NCBI RefSeq assembly: GCF_003614185.1
Contig: NZ_KZ987724.1
Coordinates: 2,592,199-2,656,198 of the forward strand
DNA: 64,000 nt
Source: Paenibacillus aceti
GTDB taxonomy: Bacteria > Bacillota > Bacilli > Paenibacillales > Paenibacillaceae
Reading direction: 5' to 3'
In this document: in pieces, positions 17,843 through 26,608 of the stretch
How the letters are laid out: each line of letters starts with the position of its first letter
Numbering within the stretch: the stretch's first letter is position 1
The notes under the pieces: generated by a model
Told to the model about the DNA's origin: nothing
Databases searched by the model: none
Seen by the model: only the letters and a program-made list of their open reading frames with translations
Made by a program: the position numbers and the translations under genes

Positions 17843-19609
17843 TTATAAGTATTGACGAGCAGTTTCATTCCGTAGTATTGTTCTAATCTTGGCCGTAAAG
17901 GCTGACTCCACTATGACATAAATAATTTGGATGATTATCAACACCCCAAATACAATGAAAGCATTCGTTTGAAATGGAATGTAGTCGCCTGTCTGTAAGG
18001 ATAAGCTTCTCTGTATTTCTTTGCATATAGCTATGCTGGGGTATAGCATTAGCAAGAAGGCGATCATAAATATCGGTCTATAGATGCTTATCAGCATTTT
18101 GTTAATTTCTTTGGGGGTATACCCTAAAAAATCTAAAATCAGCATTTCTTTGGTGCTGTCCTGAAAATTAAGAAGTAACACTAAATAAATCAGTATGCCT
18201 CCGGCGACAATGCCAAGCAATTGATTGATAATCGCACTCATTTTATTGGAAACCACGTCCTTCTGAAGTGCGGACAACCGTTCCTCCTGGGTAATAACTG
18301 TCCCGATCCCGGGAGAGTTGATGCTATTACTGTAAAGTCCATTATATGATGATTCAGCTATCCCCATCCATTTGGCTAATTGTTTTTGTGACAGATAGAT
18401 GTGATGGGTTTCAGCATTTACCGCTACATCTGCAACCACAGCCGAATAGCTCTCACCGGATATTGCAATTATGATTATATCGCCTTGGTTCAGCCCATAT
18501 ACCTCTTGAAGCTCGGGGCCAATCAGTATTCCGTTACCGTCTGGTATAGATAATAGCTCACCATGTTTATCATAGAGCTCTAATAAACCACCTGTATGAG
18601 ATAAACCGACGAACTGGTATGGAACTGGGGCATCGCTATGGCCGAGATATAAGGAAGCCGGGGTTTCCAAGTATATAAGTGCATCGGCATCGGTATAGTC
18701 TTCTGCTTTTTCTTGATAGGTCTCAGCAAATTTGATGTTATAGGAATAATGATGCCCTTCGGTCTGAGACTGGTAAACTTTATGGCTGCTCATATATAGA
18801 GAAATACTCATGATGAAAAGACTTGTGCTGACGCCAACAGCAAGTATACTTAATAAAATGGTTGTAGGCTTGCGAAGCGCGATCCTTACAGGAAATTGTT
18901 TTCTGGCAGGCAAAATAGAAGCTATTTTATCAGATACCGAGGCAATGATTCGATTTTCTTTTTGCGTATCCGAGTTATTGATTAGTAAAGCAGCCTCTTT
19001 TTTGAGAAATACCTTACAGGAGAGTGCGGTTGTTCCGCATAATACAATGACGGCCAGGAAGACTCCGTTAAATATGTGGATGGCATGAATGCCTCTTGTT
19101 ACATCAGTAATGCCGAAGGAAGCGGTGTAGTCTTGCAATAATACACCTGAGGCTGCCCAGCCTAAGCACATTCCTACGACCGTCGCCAAAATGGACAATA
19201 AGCAAGTACAGGTCACGTAAGCCTTTATTATAGAAGAATTCTTAAAGCCTAAAGCCTTAAAAGTACCAATTTCCTGTTGATGCTGACTAAAATAATGCTT
19301 GTAAAACAGAGATGTTACCAGAACAGTTATCAGCAAAAGACATATCAGGAATGTCGCAGCCAAGGACGCATTGGATCGCAAAGCAATCAGCAGGGCATGT
19401 TGTTCCTCTGACAGCGCTCCGCCACCGCCATATTGTGAAATAGTATTTAATCTATCCAAGTTCTTATCTACGGAAAACTGAACGAAGAAATACATAAAAG
19501 AAGTTAGCATGATGAATAGAAAAATAAGCATGATGTAGCTCTTATTTTTGAATATGCTCCTTATGACTTCCTTGCAAAAAGGCCTTTCACGCCCTTGAAT
19601 AATCAACAT
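17843..19609 (-). CDS. ABC transporter permease with FtsX domains
   Basis: About 588 residues. It opens with a membrane anchor (YIMLIFLFIMLTSFMYFF), then a cluster of spans around residues 95-200 and 245-270, a long extracytoplasmic domain and three spans at the C-terminus. The segment TFLICLLLITVLVTSLFYKH followed by EIGTFKALGFKNSSIIKAYV is the FtsX signature of peptide or lipid exporters of the MacB/BceB type. ATG at 19609, with GGGGG upstream, is preferred to the ATG at 19621. It overlaps the ATPase gene by a few bases and is the membrane half of that exporter. Confidence 0.88.
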   Translation of the reverse strand: MLIIQGRERPFCKEVIRSIFKNKSYIMLIFLFIMLTSFMYFFVQFSVDKNLDRLNTISQYGGGGALSEEQHALLIALRSNASLAATFLICLLLITVLVTSLFYKHYFSQHQQEIGTFKALGFKNSSIIKAYVTCTCLLSILATVVGMCLGWAASGVLLQDYTASFGITDVTRGIHAIHIFNGVFLAVIVLCGTTALSCKVFLKKEAALLINNSDTQKENRIIASVSDKIASILPARKQFPVRIALRKPTTILLSILAVGVSTSLFIMSISLYMSSHKVYQSQTEGHHYSYNIKFAETYQEKAEDYTDADALIYLETPASLYLGHSDAPVPYQFVGLSHTGGLLELYDKHGELLSIPDGNGILIGPELQEVYGLNQGDIIIIAISGESYSAVVADVAVNAETHHIYLSQKQLAKWMGIAESSYNGLYSNSINSPGIGTVITQEERLSALQKDVVSNKMSAIINQLLGIVAGGILIYLVLLLNFQDSTKEMLILDFLGYTPKEINKMLISIYRPIFMIAFLLMLYPSIAICKEIQRSLSLQTGDYIPFQTNAFIVFGVLIIIQIIYVIVESAFTAKIRTILRNETARQYL

Positions 19610-20310
19610 GAAATCCCCCATCTAATTTCATCTGCACGAAGCGGATTTTCATTCCATCTGTCATTATGAATAAATCCGTCCTTCATCGTAATTATGCGTT
19701 CAGCAGTATCTGCAATTTTTAGATTGTGAGTTACGAAAATAATCGTTATACCGTACTGCTTTTTTATGAGGTGCAGCAATTTCAAAACACGTAGGCTGTT
19801 TTCTTCGTCTAATGCTCCCGTAGCTTCATCACAAAACAGAATTTTAGGATTCTTAATGATCGCCCTGGCGATCGATGTTCTTTGCTGCTGTCCACCAGAT
19901 AACTGCGAAGGGAATTTGTGCAAAATGTCATCAATTCCAAGCATCTCGGTAATATCCTTAAAGGGCAACGCTTTATTGCTTTGGGAAATTCCGATCCGAA
20001 TGTTCTCAGCTACTGTTAAATTAGGGAGCAGCAGATAGTTTTGAAACACACTACTGATTTCATGCTTCTTAAATTTAGATAGCTGGCTATCATTCAATGA
20101 GGTCACTTCTAAATCTTGATAGAATACTTTCCCTGATGTAGGACGTAACAGCCCCGCCATAATATTTAACAATGTAGTTTTGCCTGAACCGCTAGAACCG
20201 ATAATTACATTAAAAGAATTGCGATAAATCGATAGATCTACACCTTTTAATACCGTTTCATGATGATTGAATTTCTTTATTATTTTTTCAGCTCTTATTA
20301 GGGTCTCCAC
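19603..20310 (-). CDS. ABC transporter ATP-binding protein (LolD/MacB type)
   Basis: 235 residues. Walker A GSSGSGKTT (38-46), a Q-loop VFQNYLLLPNLTVAENI, signature LSGGQQQR, Walker B ILFCDEATGALDEEN and H-loop IIFVTHN are all intact. The pattern fits the MacB/LolD group, which pairs with FtsX-like permeases such as the next gene. Together with the TetR gene upstream this is a self-regulated exporter, possibly for an antibiotic or peptide; the substrate is unknown. Confidence 0.94.
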   Translation of the reverse strand: METLIRAEKIIKKFNHHETVLKGVDLSIYRNSFNVIIGSSGSGKTTLLNIMAGLLRPTSGKVFYQDLEVTSLNDSQLSKFKKHEISSVFQNYLLLPNLTVAENIRIGISQSNKALPFKDITEMLGIDDILHKFPSQLSGGQQQRTSIARAIIKNPKILFCDEATGALDEENSLRVLKLLHLIKKQYGITIIFVTHNLKIADTAERIITMKDGFIHNDRWNENPLRADEIRWGISC

Positions 20311-20338
20311 TTAAATCCCCCCGTTCCCGTTACATAGA

Positions 20339-20929
20339 TTAGCTTATTAATTTTTTTAGTAGCTCGATCTGCTCTTGAATCAAATTCGGTGAAATGGACG
20401 TACTCAGCGCCAAAATATTCAATCCTTCAAGTGTAATCACGATATGCCTTGCCGTTCTCTCAACGTCCTGTTCATCCAAATGCACAATTTCCTTCCGTCT
20501 AATGCCATAGAATAGAATTTCTGATAGAATGGCTACCGCATCATTAAAATATTGATCTAAAGTTTTCTGGGAACTTCTCTTTCCTTGGGACAGAAAGTAT
20601 TCATAGACGGCTACTCTAATCGTATTTTGGGTATTTAATAATTCATTCTTCTGCGAGCTGAAAAACTCGTTTATCGTCTCTAAAGCACTTACTTCATTTT
20701 TCATGCTCATCGCAAAATAAGAATAGTCCGCCTCTTTCCCCATTGCCAAAATATCCTCAAAAATCTGCTGTGTGGAACCATAATACTTGTATAGTCCCCC
20801 TCGGCTTATGCCGCATTCTTCAACGATGTCTTTCATTGTTACAGTGGTATATCCTTCGCGAATGAAGACATTTGTGGCCTTCTCCAAGATGTATTTCTTT
20901 TTCTCCATCGCTTTTGGTGTTAAAGACAT
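20339..20929 (-). CDS. TetR family repressor of the ABC exporter
   Basis: 196 residues from the ATG at 20929, which has GGAGGG seven bases upstream. A GTG further up lies inside the operator region and has no ribosome site. The helix-turn-helix TVTMKDIVEECGISRGGLYKY (split over residues 26-46) is a canonical TetR N-terminus; the C-terminal ligand domain has no assigned family. The gene leads the exporter operon, and two perfect palindromes 27 bases upstream of the start are its likely autoregulatory sites. Confidence 0.92.
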   Translation of the reverse strand: MSLTPKAMEKKKYILEKATNVFIREGYTTVTMKDIVEECGISRGGLYKYYGSTQQIFEDILAMGKEADYSYFAMSMKNEVSALETINEFFSSQKNELLNTQNTIRVAVYEYFLSQGKRSSQKTLDQYFNDAVAILSEILFYGIRRKEIVHLDEQDVERTARHIVITLEGLNILALSTSISPNLIQEQIELLKKLIS

Positions 20930-20955
20930 ATAGGGCTCCCTCCAATATCGAAAAA

Positions 20956-20999
20956 GTGACACATGTGTCGATAATCATAATTTACGACACGCGTGTCAC
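20956..20999. promoter_or_regulatory. Twin palindromic TetR operators
   Basis: Two perfect 12-bp palindromes, GACACATGTGTC (20958-20969) and GACACGCGTGTC (20986-20997), centred 28 bases apart. With their flanking bases, GTGACACATGTGTCG and CGACACGCGTGTCAC also form an inverted repeat around an AT-rich centre. Position just upstream of the TetR gene indicates autoregulation. Confidence 0.8.
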
Positions 21000-21011
21000 T
21001 TTGTCAAGATG

Positions 21012-21110
21012 CATAACGGAAATGAGGTACGCTATTTAGCGAGAACAGGCTGCTTCTCTACGGGATCAACCCACAGGAAACAGCCTGTTCGTGTCAGAAC
21101 GCTATTTTCA
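21012..21110. repeat. Degenerate Rep I units around a GC-rich hairpin
   Basis: ATAACGGAAATGAGG followed by TACGCTATTTAGC (21012-21040) matches the Rep I forward unit, and GAACGCTATTTTC (about 21097-21109) matches its half. Between them GAACAGGCTG (21042-21051) pairs with CAGCCTGTTC (21081-21090). The hairpin has no U-tract, but lies at the end of the minus-strand operon and could terminate it. Confidence 0.5.
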
Positions 21111-21120
21111 CGTCGCCAAG

Positions 21121-21834
21121 TTACATTTCATAATTCACCACATAATTCTGTAGTGCTGTGTTGTAGTAGCCTACGCTGAACTCGATGAGTCTTCCCAGCA
21201 GATCATACGAGTAACGCAGCCGCTCTAAGGCTGGGGTTCCAGCCGTTAGCTGCAAGGCTTGCAGCACCGGCTCCGGCGGTACAGTAACTCCGAACTCGTC
21301 ACGAAGCTTGTCGAGACTGAGCTCCCGTTCCTCCAGCAGCTCATATAGGGACCCCGCATCCAAATCCTCCAGACTGATCGATCCCGCCTCTGAAATCAGA
21401 TAATGCGTATAGTGGATATAAGGACTACCATCCAAATAATAGATCCGTTCCAAACATAGGCACTGCTTCCCGAACCGACGATATAACTCGCTGTCCGCAT
21501 CGTTCTGGATCATCTCGGCGCGGAGCCATTTTTTCTCGATACGATGCCCCTGCTCCACCAGAATCTCGGTAAAGTGCTTCCACTTGGACAGCTTGGACGC
21601 AGCTCTATTGCGGATCACCTTCGTTCCCCGCCCGCTGCTCTTCTCGACATAGCCCTCCTGGGCCAGCTCCTGGATCGCATTGCGAACGGTAATCTTGCTG
21701 ACAGCAAACTCCTGCTCCAGCTGCGGCTCGGAAGGGATATTCTCGCCCAAAGGATATACGCCGTGCAGAATCCGTTCTTTGATTATATTTTTAATTTGCA
21801 AATAGAGGGGTTTATCTTTACGGGACAAGCTCAA
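21121..21834 (-). CDS. GntR/HutC family regulator with UTRA domain
   Basis: 237 residues. Winged-helix N-terminus LYLQIKNIIKERILHGVYPL, then IPSEPQLEQEFAVSKITVRN; the rest is a UTRA ligand domain (ERIYYLDGSPYIHYTHYLIS). The frame begins with TTG at 21834, with a weak AAAGG upstream; a second TTG two codons later is also possible. It is the last gene of the operon starting at 25874 and probably binds the twin palindromes at 25969-26029. Ligand likely a phosphorylated intermediate, as is common for UTRA proteins. Confidence 0.9.
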   Translation of the reverse strand: MSLSRKDKPLYLQIKNIIKERILHGVYPLGENIPSEPQLEQEFAVSKITVRNAIQELAQEGYVEKSSGRGTKVIRNRAASKLSKWKHFTEILVEQGHRIEKKWLRAEMIQNDADSELYRRFGKQCLCLERIYYLDGSPYIHYTHYLISEAGSISLEDLDAGSLYELLEERELSLDKLRDEFGVTVPPEPVLQALQLTAGTPALERLRYSYDLLGRLIEFSVGYYNTALQNYVVNYEM

Positions 21835-21845
21835 CTGTCGTTCAA

Positions 21846-22862
21846 CTACCTTTCTACGTCACCTGCGGATGCCGTCATTGCTCGCAGCACCTCCGGCTCG
21901 GAAGCCATCGGCGTATCCCCGGACACTGTATGGGCCAGCATCGCTGCGGCTGCGGCGAACTTAACTGTCTTCTCCAGCTCGAAGCCCTCCAGCACGCCAT
22001 GGATAATTCCGCTGGCATAGGCATCTCCAGCCCCTATTCTATCATAGACGGAAAAGGTCAGCCTATCCGAATAAGCAAAGCGACCGTCTCGCAAAAGAAA
22101 CCCGCGCAAAGAATGCTCATTACTGCTATGAATGGATCGATGAGTTCCGGCAATTACAGAGATTTGATAACGCTCCGCCACCTGTGGCAGCAGCTCCTCA
22201 AGCTGATCCTCGCGCTGCTCCTTGGTCGTGCTCATGCCAAGCGTATGCAGCGCATCCTGTTCATTCATCATCACGATGTCTGACAGCTCCAGCATTTCCT
22301 CATAATGCGGCTTGGCCTTGACATGGCCGTCTTCTCCCCACAAGGAAGGCCTGTAATTGCAATCGAAGATCACTGTCCCGCCGCGCTGCTTGACCGCCTG
22401 GGCCAAGGCTTTTATATGCTGCCGCACCCCGTCGTTCATCGCCAGAGCTATGCCGCAAAAATGCAGCGCATCGATTTCTCCGGCAATCGCTTCATAATCA
22501 TAGGCATCCGCCGGAGCTGTATTGAAGCTGCTCTCCAGTCGATTCGTATACGTCACCCGGCTCGGTCTGGCGCCGAATCCATTTTCGAGGAAGTAAAGGC
22601 CTATATATTTTCCGTTTCGTTGAACCAAGGAAGTATCGATCCACAGCTTGCGCAAGTAAGCCTCGGCTGCATCGCCAAGCCCATTCTCCGGCAATCTCGT
22701 AATCAGTTTCCCTTGATGCCCGTAGCGAGCCAGTGCTGACACCACATTAACGCCAGTTCCGGAAAAAGAATAGTTCAGTGTGCTTGCTTGCGACAGCAAA
22801 TCATAGCCCGGCACCTGCAGCCGCATCATCACTTCGCCAAAGGCAGCGATACGCTTAGGCAT
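21846..22862 (-). CDS. PfkB family sugar kinase, 2-keto-3-deoxygluconate kinase-like
   Basis: 338 residues. It opens with IAAFGEVMMRLQVPG, has an SGTGVNVVSALARYGHQG substrate motif near residue 33 and the C-terminal PfkB signature DRIGAGDAYASGI near 276. Best fit is the keto-deoxy-gluconate kinase group, which makes the substrate of the aldolase encoded immediately upstream. The start overlaps that aldolase gene by eight bases, indicating coupled translation. Confidence 0.88.
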   Translation of the reverse strand: MPKRIAAFGEVMMRLQVPGYDLLSQASTLNYSFSGTGVNVVSALARYGHQGKLITRLPENGLGDAAEAYLRKLWIDTSLVQRNGKYIGLYFLENGFGARPSRVTYTNRLESSFNTAPADAYDYEAIAGEIDALHFCGIALAMNDGVRQHIKALAQAVKQRGGTVIFDCNYRPSLWGEDGHVKAKPHYEEMLELSDIVMMNEQDALHTLGMSTTKEQREDQLEELLPQVAERYQISVIAGTHRSIHSSNEHSLRGFLLRDGRFAYSDRLTFSVYDRIGAGDAYASGIIHGVLEGFELEKTVKFAAAAAMLAHTVSGDTPMASEPEVLRAMTASAGDVER

Positions 22863-23610
22863 ATTGATCCGCCAGCCTCTTCATAATCGCGGTCAGCTCG
22901 CGTACTTGCTCGGTATTAGTCTTTCCTGTATCTTTATCGATAATCGAGGAGTACACATGCGGGATAACCTGCTTCACTCCAGCTTCCAGGGCAATCGACA
23001 GAATCGGCTCAAAATTGTCCATATCAATCCCGCCGGTCGGCTCCAGTGCGAAGCCCTCTTCAGCACAGGCTACCGCCAGCGCGCGATACTCCTCTTCACG
23101 GCTCAGACCCTGCATCGGGAAGTATTTCAGCGCGTTACCGCCCATGTCTCTGACTAGAGCAATCGCCGATTTCACCGGCACAATCGCCTGGTCAGTTGCG
23201 GCCGCACTGATCGGTCCTGTGGAAATATTAACGAAGCCTGGCTGCCCGCAAGGGGAGACGAGGCTGTTGATCCAGCTGTCCTTATCGCCCAGATTGGCGC
23301 GTGTTGCTCCTACTGCCGGGAACACTTGATTGATATGGCTGCCCGGGTAATGCTTCACTATTTTTGCCACGACTGCTGCCTGGCGGTTATCCCCCGCTCC
23401 GAGCCCGATAGACACCGCTTCCTCAATCCCGCTGCCATGTTGTTTCATCGACTCGACAGCTTCTTCCACGGAGGAATAGTTTTTGGAGAGAACGCCGACC
23501 AGGACATAGCCTTCCGCCGCTTCGAAAATCTCCTTCGCATTGGCAACATCCTTCGCCAGCACATTCAGGGCCACACGCCCTCTATAGAAACGCTTATCAA
23601 TTAGAGCCAT
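22855..23610 (-). CDS. dgaF: KDGP aldolase family protein (DgaF type)
   Basis: 251 residues beginning MALIDKRFYRGRVALNVLAK, with SIGLGAGDNRQAAVVAKIV, GPISAAATDQAIVPVKSA and EPTGGIDMDNFEPIL. This belongs to the DgaF-like aldolases that split 2-keto-3-deoxy-6-phosphogluconate into pyruvate and glyceraldehyde 3-phosphate, a family distinct from Eda. It lies one base from the PLP lyase gene upstream, the same pairing as in glucosaminate operons of enteric bacteria. Confidence 0.87.
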   Translation of the reverse strand: MALIDKRFYRGRVALNVLAKDVANAKEIFEAAEGYVLVGVLSKNYSSVEEAVESMKQHGSGIEEAVSIGLGAGDNRQAAVVAKIVKHYPGSHINQVFPAVGATRANLGDKDSWINSLVSPCGQPGFVNISTGPISAAATDQAIVPVKSAIALVRDMGGNALKYFPMQGLSREEEYRALAVACAEEGFALEPTGGIDMDNFEPILSIALEAGVKQVIPHVYSSIIDKDTGKTNTEQVRELTAIMKRLADQYA

Positions 23611-23611
23611 C

Positions 23612-24715
23612 TTATTTACCTCCTGCTAATTCACGGATTCTGGATTCAATAACGTGGATATCATCGCCTAACAGCGGGCGCGGATCGATATCGAAATAGC
23701 CTTGTCTTACCCCGTAATCCCGTGTATATACGGCAATGTCTCCATCCTTGAGACCTGCTACTACATCCTTGGCTGTTACGCCAGCTTGCTGCGGATCAAT
23801 TTGTACTCTAGCCCGGAAAATAGCCCGTCCCGCCTCATCCTGCACGATTGTAACTTGGATTCCGGCTAGCTCGTTCAACGGCATTAACACTTGCAGGGCT
23901 TCTTTTTCCTGTTCACTATGGTCTTCCTTCACCATGTATTCATCCAGCGCCTGCAGCAGGCCGAAGGATGTCTCCTTCCCGACCTTCATGCTGCGGCCGA
24001 TGCCTGACAATTGCACCTTCACCCATTCGATATAGGTACGTTTGCCAGCCACAATGCCTGAGGTCGGGCCTTCGATCGCTTTGGAGCCGCTATAAATGGC
24101 CAGATCAGAGCACTTCACGTATTTCTGCAGATCCTCCTCAGCAGCCGCATCCACAATAAGCGGAACTCCGTTGCGCTGTGCCACCGTCCACGCCTCTTCA
24201 ACCGAGATCATGTTCTTCTGTACAGCATGATGTGATTTTACATATAAAATAGCTGCGGTCTTGTCGGAAATCGCGTCTTCGATATGCTCAGCGCGGCCTT
24301 CATTGGCATAGCCGACCTCAACCAGTTTGCCGCCGCCCAGATAGACCATCGTCTCCACCGGAGCGCCGTATTGTACATTGTGGCCTTTGAGAATAATGAT
24401 CTCATTCTGATAGATCGCTTCCTGATGAAGCCGCTCGCTGGGGCGTCGCTTCCCCTTGGTGACGATCCCGGCGACAGAGAGCGCGATTCCGCTGGACGCC
24501 GAATTGACGACAACCGCCGCTTCCGAGCCTAAGATCCCGGCAATGTGGTCTCCGGCTTTATCGACCAGATCGGCGATTTCCACATAGCTCTGCCCACCCT
24601 GCTTCATAGCCTCCATCACGGTATCGCTCGGTGCGGATACGCCAAGAATGCTCATGCGCCCACTGGCATTGATGACACGCTTAAGGCCGTACTTCGCATT
24701 TAATGAATGTCCCAT
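23612..24715 (-). CDS. dgaE: DgaE family PLP-dependent ammonia lyase
   Basis: 367 residues. A SelA-like fold-type I PLP enzyme: VVNSASSGIALSVAGI near residue 66, VDAAAEEDLQKYV near 190 and the PLP lysine in DLAIYSGSKAIEGPTSG near 211. DgaE enzymes remove ammonia from an amino-sugar acid phosphate such as glucosaminate 6-phosphate to give keto-deoxy-phosphogluconate. AAAGGAG lies ten bases before the ATG, and its first 35 bases overlap the metallohydrolase gene. Confidence 0.87.
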   Translation of the reverse strand: MGHSLNAKYGLKRVINASGRMSILGVSAPSDTVMEAMKQGGQSYVEIADLVDKAGDHIAGILGSEAAVVVNSASSGIALSVAGIVTKGKRRPSERLHQEAIYQNEIIILKGHNVQYGAPVETMVYLGGGKLVEVGYANEGRAEHIEDAISDKTAAILYVKSHHAVQKNMISVEEAWTVAQRNGVPLIVDAAAEEDLQKYVKCSDLAIYSGSKAIEGPTSGIVAGKRTYIEWVKVQLSGIGRSMKVGKETSFGLLQALDEYMVKEDHSEQEKEALQVLMPLNELAGIQVTIVQDEAGRAIFRARVQIDPQQAGVTAKDVVAGLKDGDIAVYTRDYGVRQGYFDIDPRPLLGDDIHVIESRIRELAGGK

Positions 24716-25874
24716 TCGTATACACTCCTTTGGCTTTGATGAGCTGATTCGTCGTCCGCTGCTCCCCTTCCGAATCGGTCAGTATGGCGGATTCCTGCTC
24801 CAGACTGAATAGCGTTAAGTTGGCCACATCTCCGGTGCGGATGCGTCCAAGATCTGGCCGACCCAGCCATTCGGCAGCATTCGTCGTAACAGCCGCGATG
24901 ATCTGTTCGAGCGGATAGCCGAGCAGCAGAAATTTAGATAGCACATTGGCCATACTGTACACAGGGCCGTTCAACCGGTTGCCGCGGTATATGTCCGTGC
25001 TGATCGTATTCGGCGAAATGCCGTATTGCTTGGCCGCTTCAGCTACTTGGAAGGAGAAGCTGGCTGTCCCATGGCCCACATCCAGATGTACGCCCCGGGC
25101 TACCGCCTCCTGCAGTACCTGGAGCGGCTGTCCCTGCTCATCGAACAGTTTGTTCTTCTTGCCATTTAAATAGTGCGTAATAATATCTTTTCGCTCTAAT
25201 AATGGAATTACCTCCGTAATGTCCGGAGGAGCTGAGCCGATATGCACCATTAACGGCAATTCCGTCTCGATCGATAATCTCCGCGCCGTCTGCAGCGGCT
25301 TGACGCCATTCCCGCCGACCACGCTGTTACTGATCCGCGCCTTCAGGCCGACGATTACATCGCTGAACGTATCGACAGAAGCGAGCACCTTGCCGCGGTC
25401 AATCCACTCGAGATTAGACAGCTCGTCGATTCTTTTGAGGCCGATCCGCGAAATGTTCAGGAACGCGAACAGGTTGGTCATCGCTTCCTGGCTGCTCCGG
25501 GCCAGATCCATGATCCGGTCCGCCCCGCAACTCCCGGCATCGACGATCGTCGTAACGCCCTGCTTCACGCCGATCTCATCAATCTCGTCCCCATAGGGAT
25601 CAAACTCCGGGAAGGCATGCACATGCATGTCAATCCAGCCGCTGGAGACATAGCTCCCCTGACCGTCGTACACGGTGATGCCGTCTACGGATTGACTCTG
25701 ACTGGGCGTTCCCAGTCTATCATCGGCCGTAGTAGTGTCGTTCTCCACTTGAGTCTGAGCGGGGATCCCCTGGCCTACCGGAGTGATCCCGATAATCCTG
25801 CCATCCTCAATCACGATGTCGATTTCCTCTCCATCCACGCGCTTGACGTTGTGAAGAATAAATCTATCATCCAT
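24681..25874 (-). CDS. Amidohydrolase/deacetylase family metallohydrolase
   Basis: About 397 residues from the ATG at 25874, giving MDDRFILHNVKRVDGEEIDI. Metal ligands of the amidohydrolase fold are visible in GWIDMHVHAFPEFDPYG (near residue 64), MVHIGSAPPD, HYLNGK and HLDVGHGTASFSF, with DIYRGNRLNGPVYSM near the end. Members of this group occur with DgaE/DgaF genes and are presumed to deacylate or open an amino-sugar derivative before the lyase acts; the substrate is unproven. The start is uncertain because only AAAGG immediately precedes the ATG, and GTG codons lie just upstream. Confidence 0.8.
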   Translation of the reverse strand: MDDRFILHNVKRVDGEEIDIVIEDGRIIGITPVGQGIPAQTQVENDTTTADDRLGTPSQSQSVDGITVYDGQGSYVSSGWIDMHVHAFPEFDPYGDEIDEIGVKQGVTTIVDAGSCGADRIMDLARSSQEAMTNLFAFLNISRIGLKRIDELSNLEWIDRGKVLASVDTFSDVIVGLKARISNSVVGGNGVKPLQTARRLSIETELPLMVHIGSAPPDITEVIPLLERKDIITHYLNGKKNKLFDEQGQPLQVLQEAVARGVHLDVGHGTASFSFQVAEAAKQYGISPNTISTDIYRGNRLNGPVYSMANVLSKFLLLGYPLEQIIAAVTTNAAEWLGRPDLGRIRTGDVANLTLFSLEQESAILTDSEGEQRTTNQLIKAKGVYTNGTFIKCEVRP

Positions 25875-25968
25875 CCCTTTCACCACACATTTCAATAGAT
25901 AAGGTAGTTCAAAAAGTCCACCTTTGATCCCTTGGTAGGCTGGGACTGGACAATTTGAACCCCAACAT

Positions 25969-26029
25969 AACATTATAATGTTTACGATAGCACGGAATCG
26001 GCGATTAGTAAATATAACGTTATAATGTT
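25969..26029. promoter_or_regulatory. Twin GntR-type operators upstream of the metallohydrolase-dga operon
   Basis: AACATTATAATGTT (25969-25982) is a perfect 14-bp palindrome; AACGTTATAATGTT (26016-26029) is the same with one mismatch. Their centres are 47 bases apart. The first contains TATAAT on the operon's strand, so a bound repressor would cover a -10 box. Location and repeat form suit the operon's GntR/UTRA regulator. Confidence 0.7.
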
Positions 26030-26087
26030 TATGGGGAGAAGGGAGAGGGTGAGTGCGAGGAAGGGAAGGACGGTGGGGGCGAAATTT

Positions 26088-26275
26088 CTAATGCAACTAC
26101 AGAACGCTATTTGCCCAAAAACAACGATAAAATAATTTTAACGATACACCATATCCTTATTTCAGGGAAATCGGGCCTCAGGAGCACTTATGTAAACCAA
26201 TAGCGATACCCCGTTTCGTTACAATTTCCATGGGGCTGTTTAGGCGCAAATAGCGATATGACGTTTCGTTAGAAA
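26088..26275. repeat. Rep I composite repeat, copy 2
   Basis: The same four-unit plan as at 11163-11345: degenerate forward units at 26088-26115 (GAACGCTATTTGC) and about 26138-26164 (TAACGATACACC), then inverted units at 26195-26222 (CAATAGCGAT to GTTTCGTTAC) and 26244-26275 (GCAAATAGCGATATGACG to TTTCGTTAGA). The rest of the gap 26030-26400 shows no gene. Confidence 0.72.
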
Positions 26276-26400
26276 GTGGAGAGTTGAAGGCAACTGCCGT
26301 TCGAGTTAAAAATATACTGTCCTGACTGCGTCCGCTATAAACCAGACATAATAATAGAAAGAAAGCCTGGTTGATTACGTAAGAAGGGGGACATCATGTC

Positions 26401-26511
26401 ATGCCTAAATCGAAGAATGGATTCCGTAGTTGGGGAAAAGCGGTATTGTGGATCTGTCTGTTCGGCATTTTGCTGGCTTGTTGCTATGTAATGTTGATGT
26501 TGGCGAAGTGA
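26401..26511 (+). CDS. 36-residue single-span membrane peptide
   Basis: ATG CCT AAA to TGA encodes MPKSKNGFRSWGKAVLWICL and then FGILLACCYVMLMLAK. A short basic head precedes one hydrophobic span. GGGGG lies about ten bases before this ATG, and a hairpin follows the stop. An overlapping 31-codon frame from 26396 has no such character. Function unknown; it faces the holin gene of the tail cluster. Confidence 0.5.
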   Translation: MPKSKNGFRSWGKAVLWICLFGILLACCYVMLMLAK

Positions 26512-26516
26512 GGAAT

Positions 26517-26559
26517 AAGATATCGCCCTTCGATCATCGGACCGAACGGGCGATATCTT
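26517..26559. terminator. Hairpin between convergent genes
   Basis: AAGATATCGCCC (26517-26528) pairs perfectly with GGGCGATATCTT (26548-26559), a 12-bp stem with a 19-base loop. No long U-run follows on either strand, so efficiency is uncertain; it sits where the small plus-strand gene and the minus-strand tail operon meet. Confidence 0.55.
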
Positions 26560-26608
26560 GATGGTATATTCAATTCGTCCAGCCCTCTCTTAGTGTAAAT
26601 AAAGCTTG

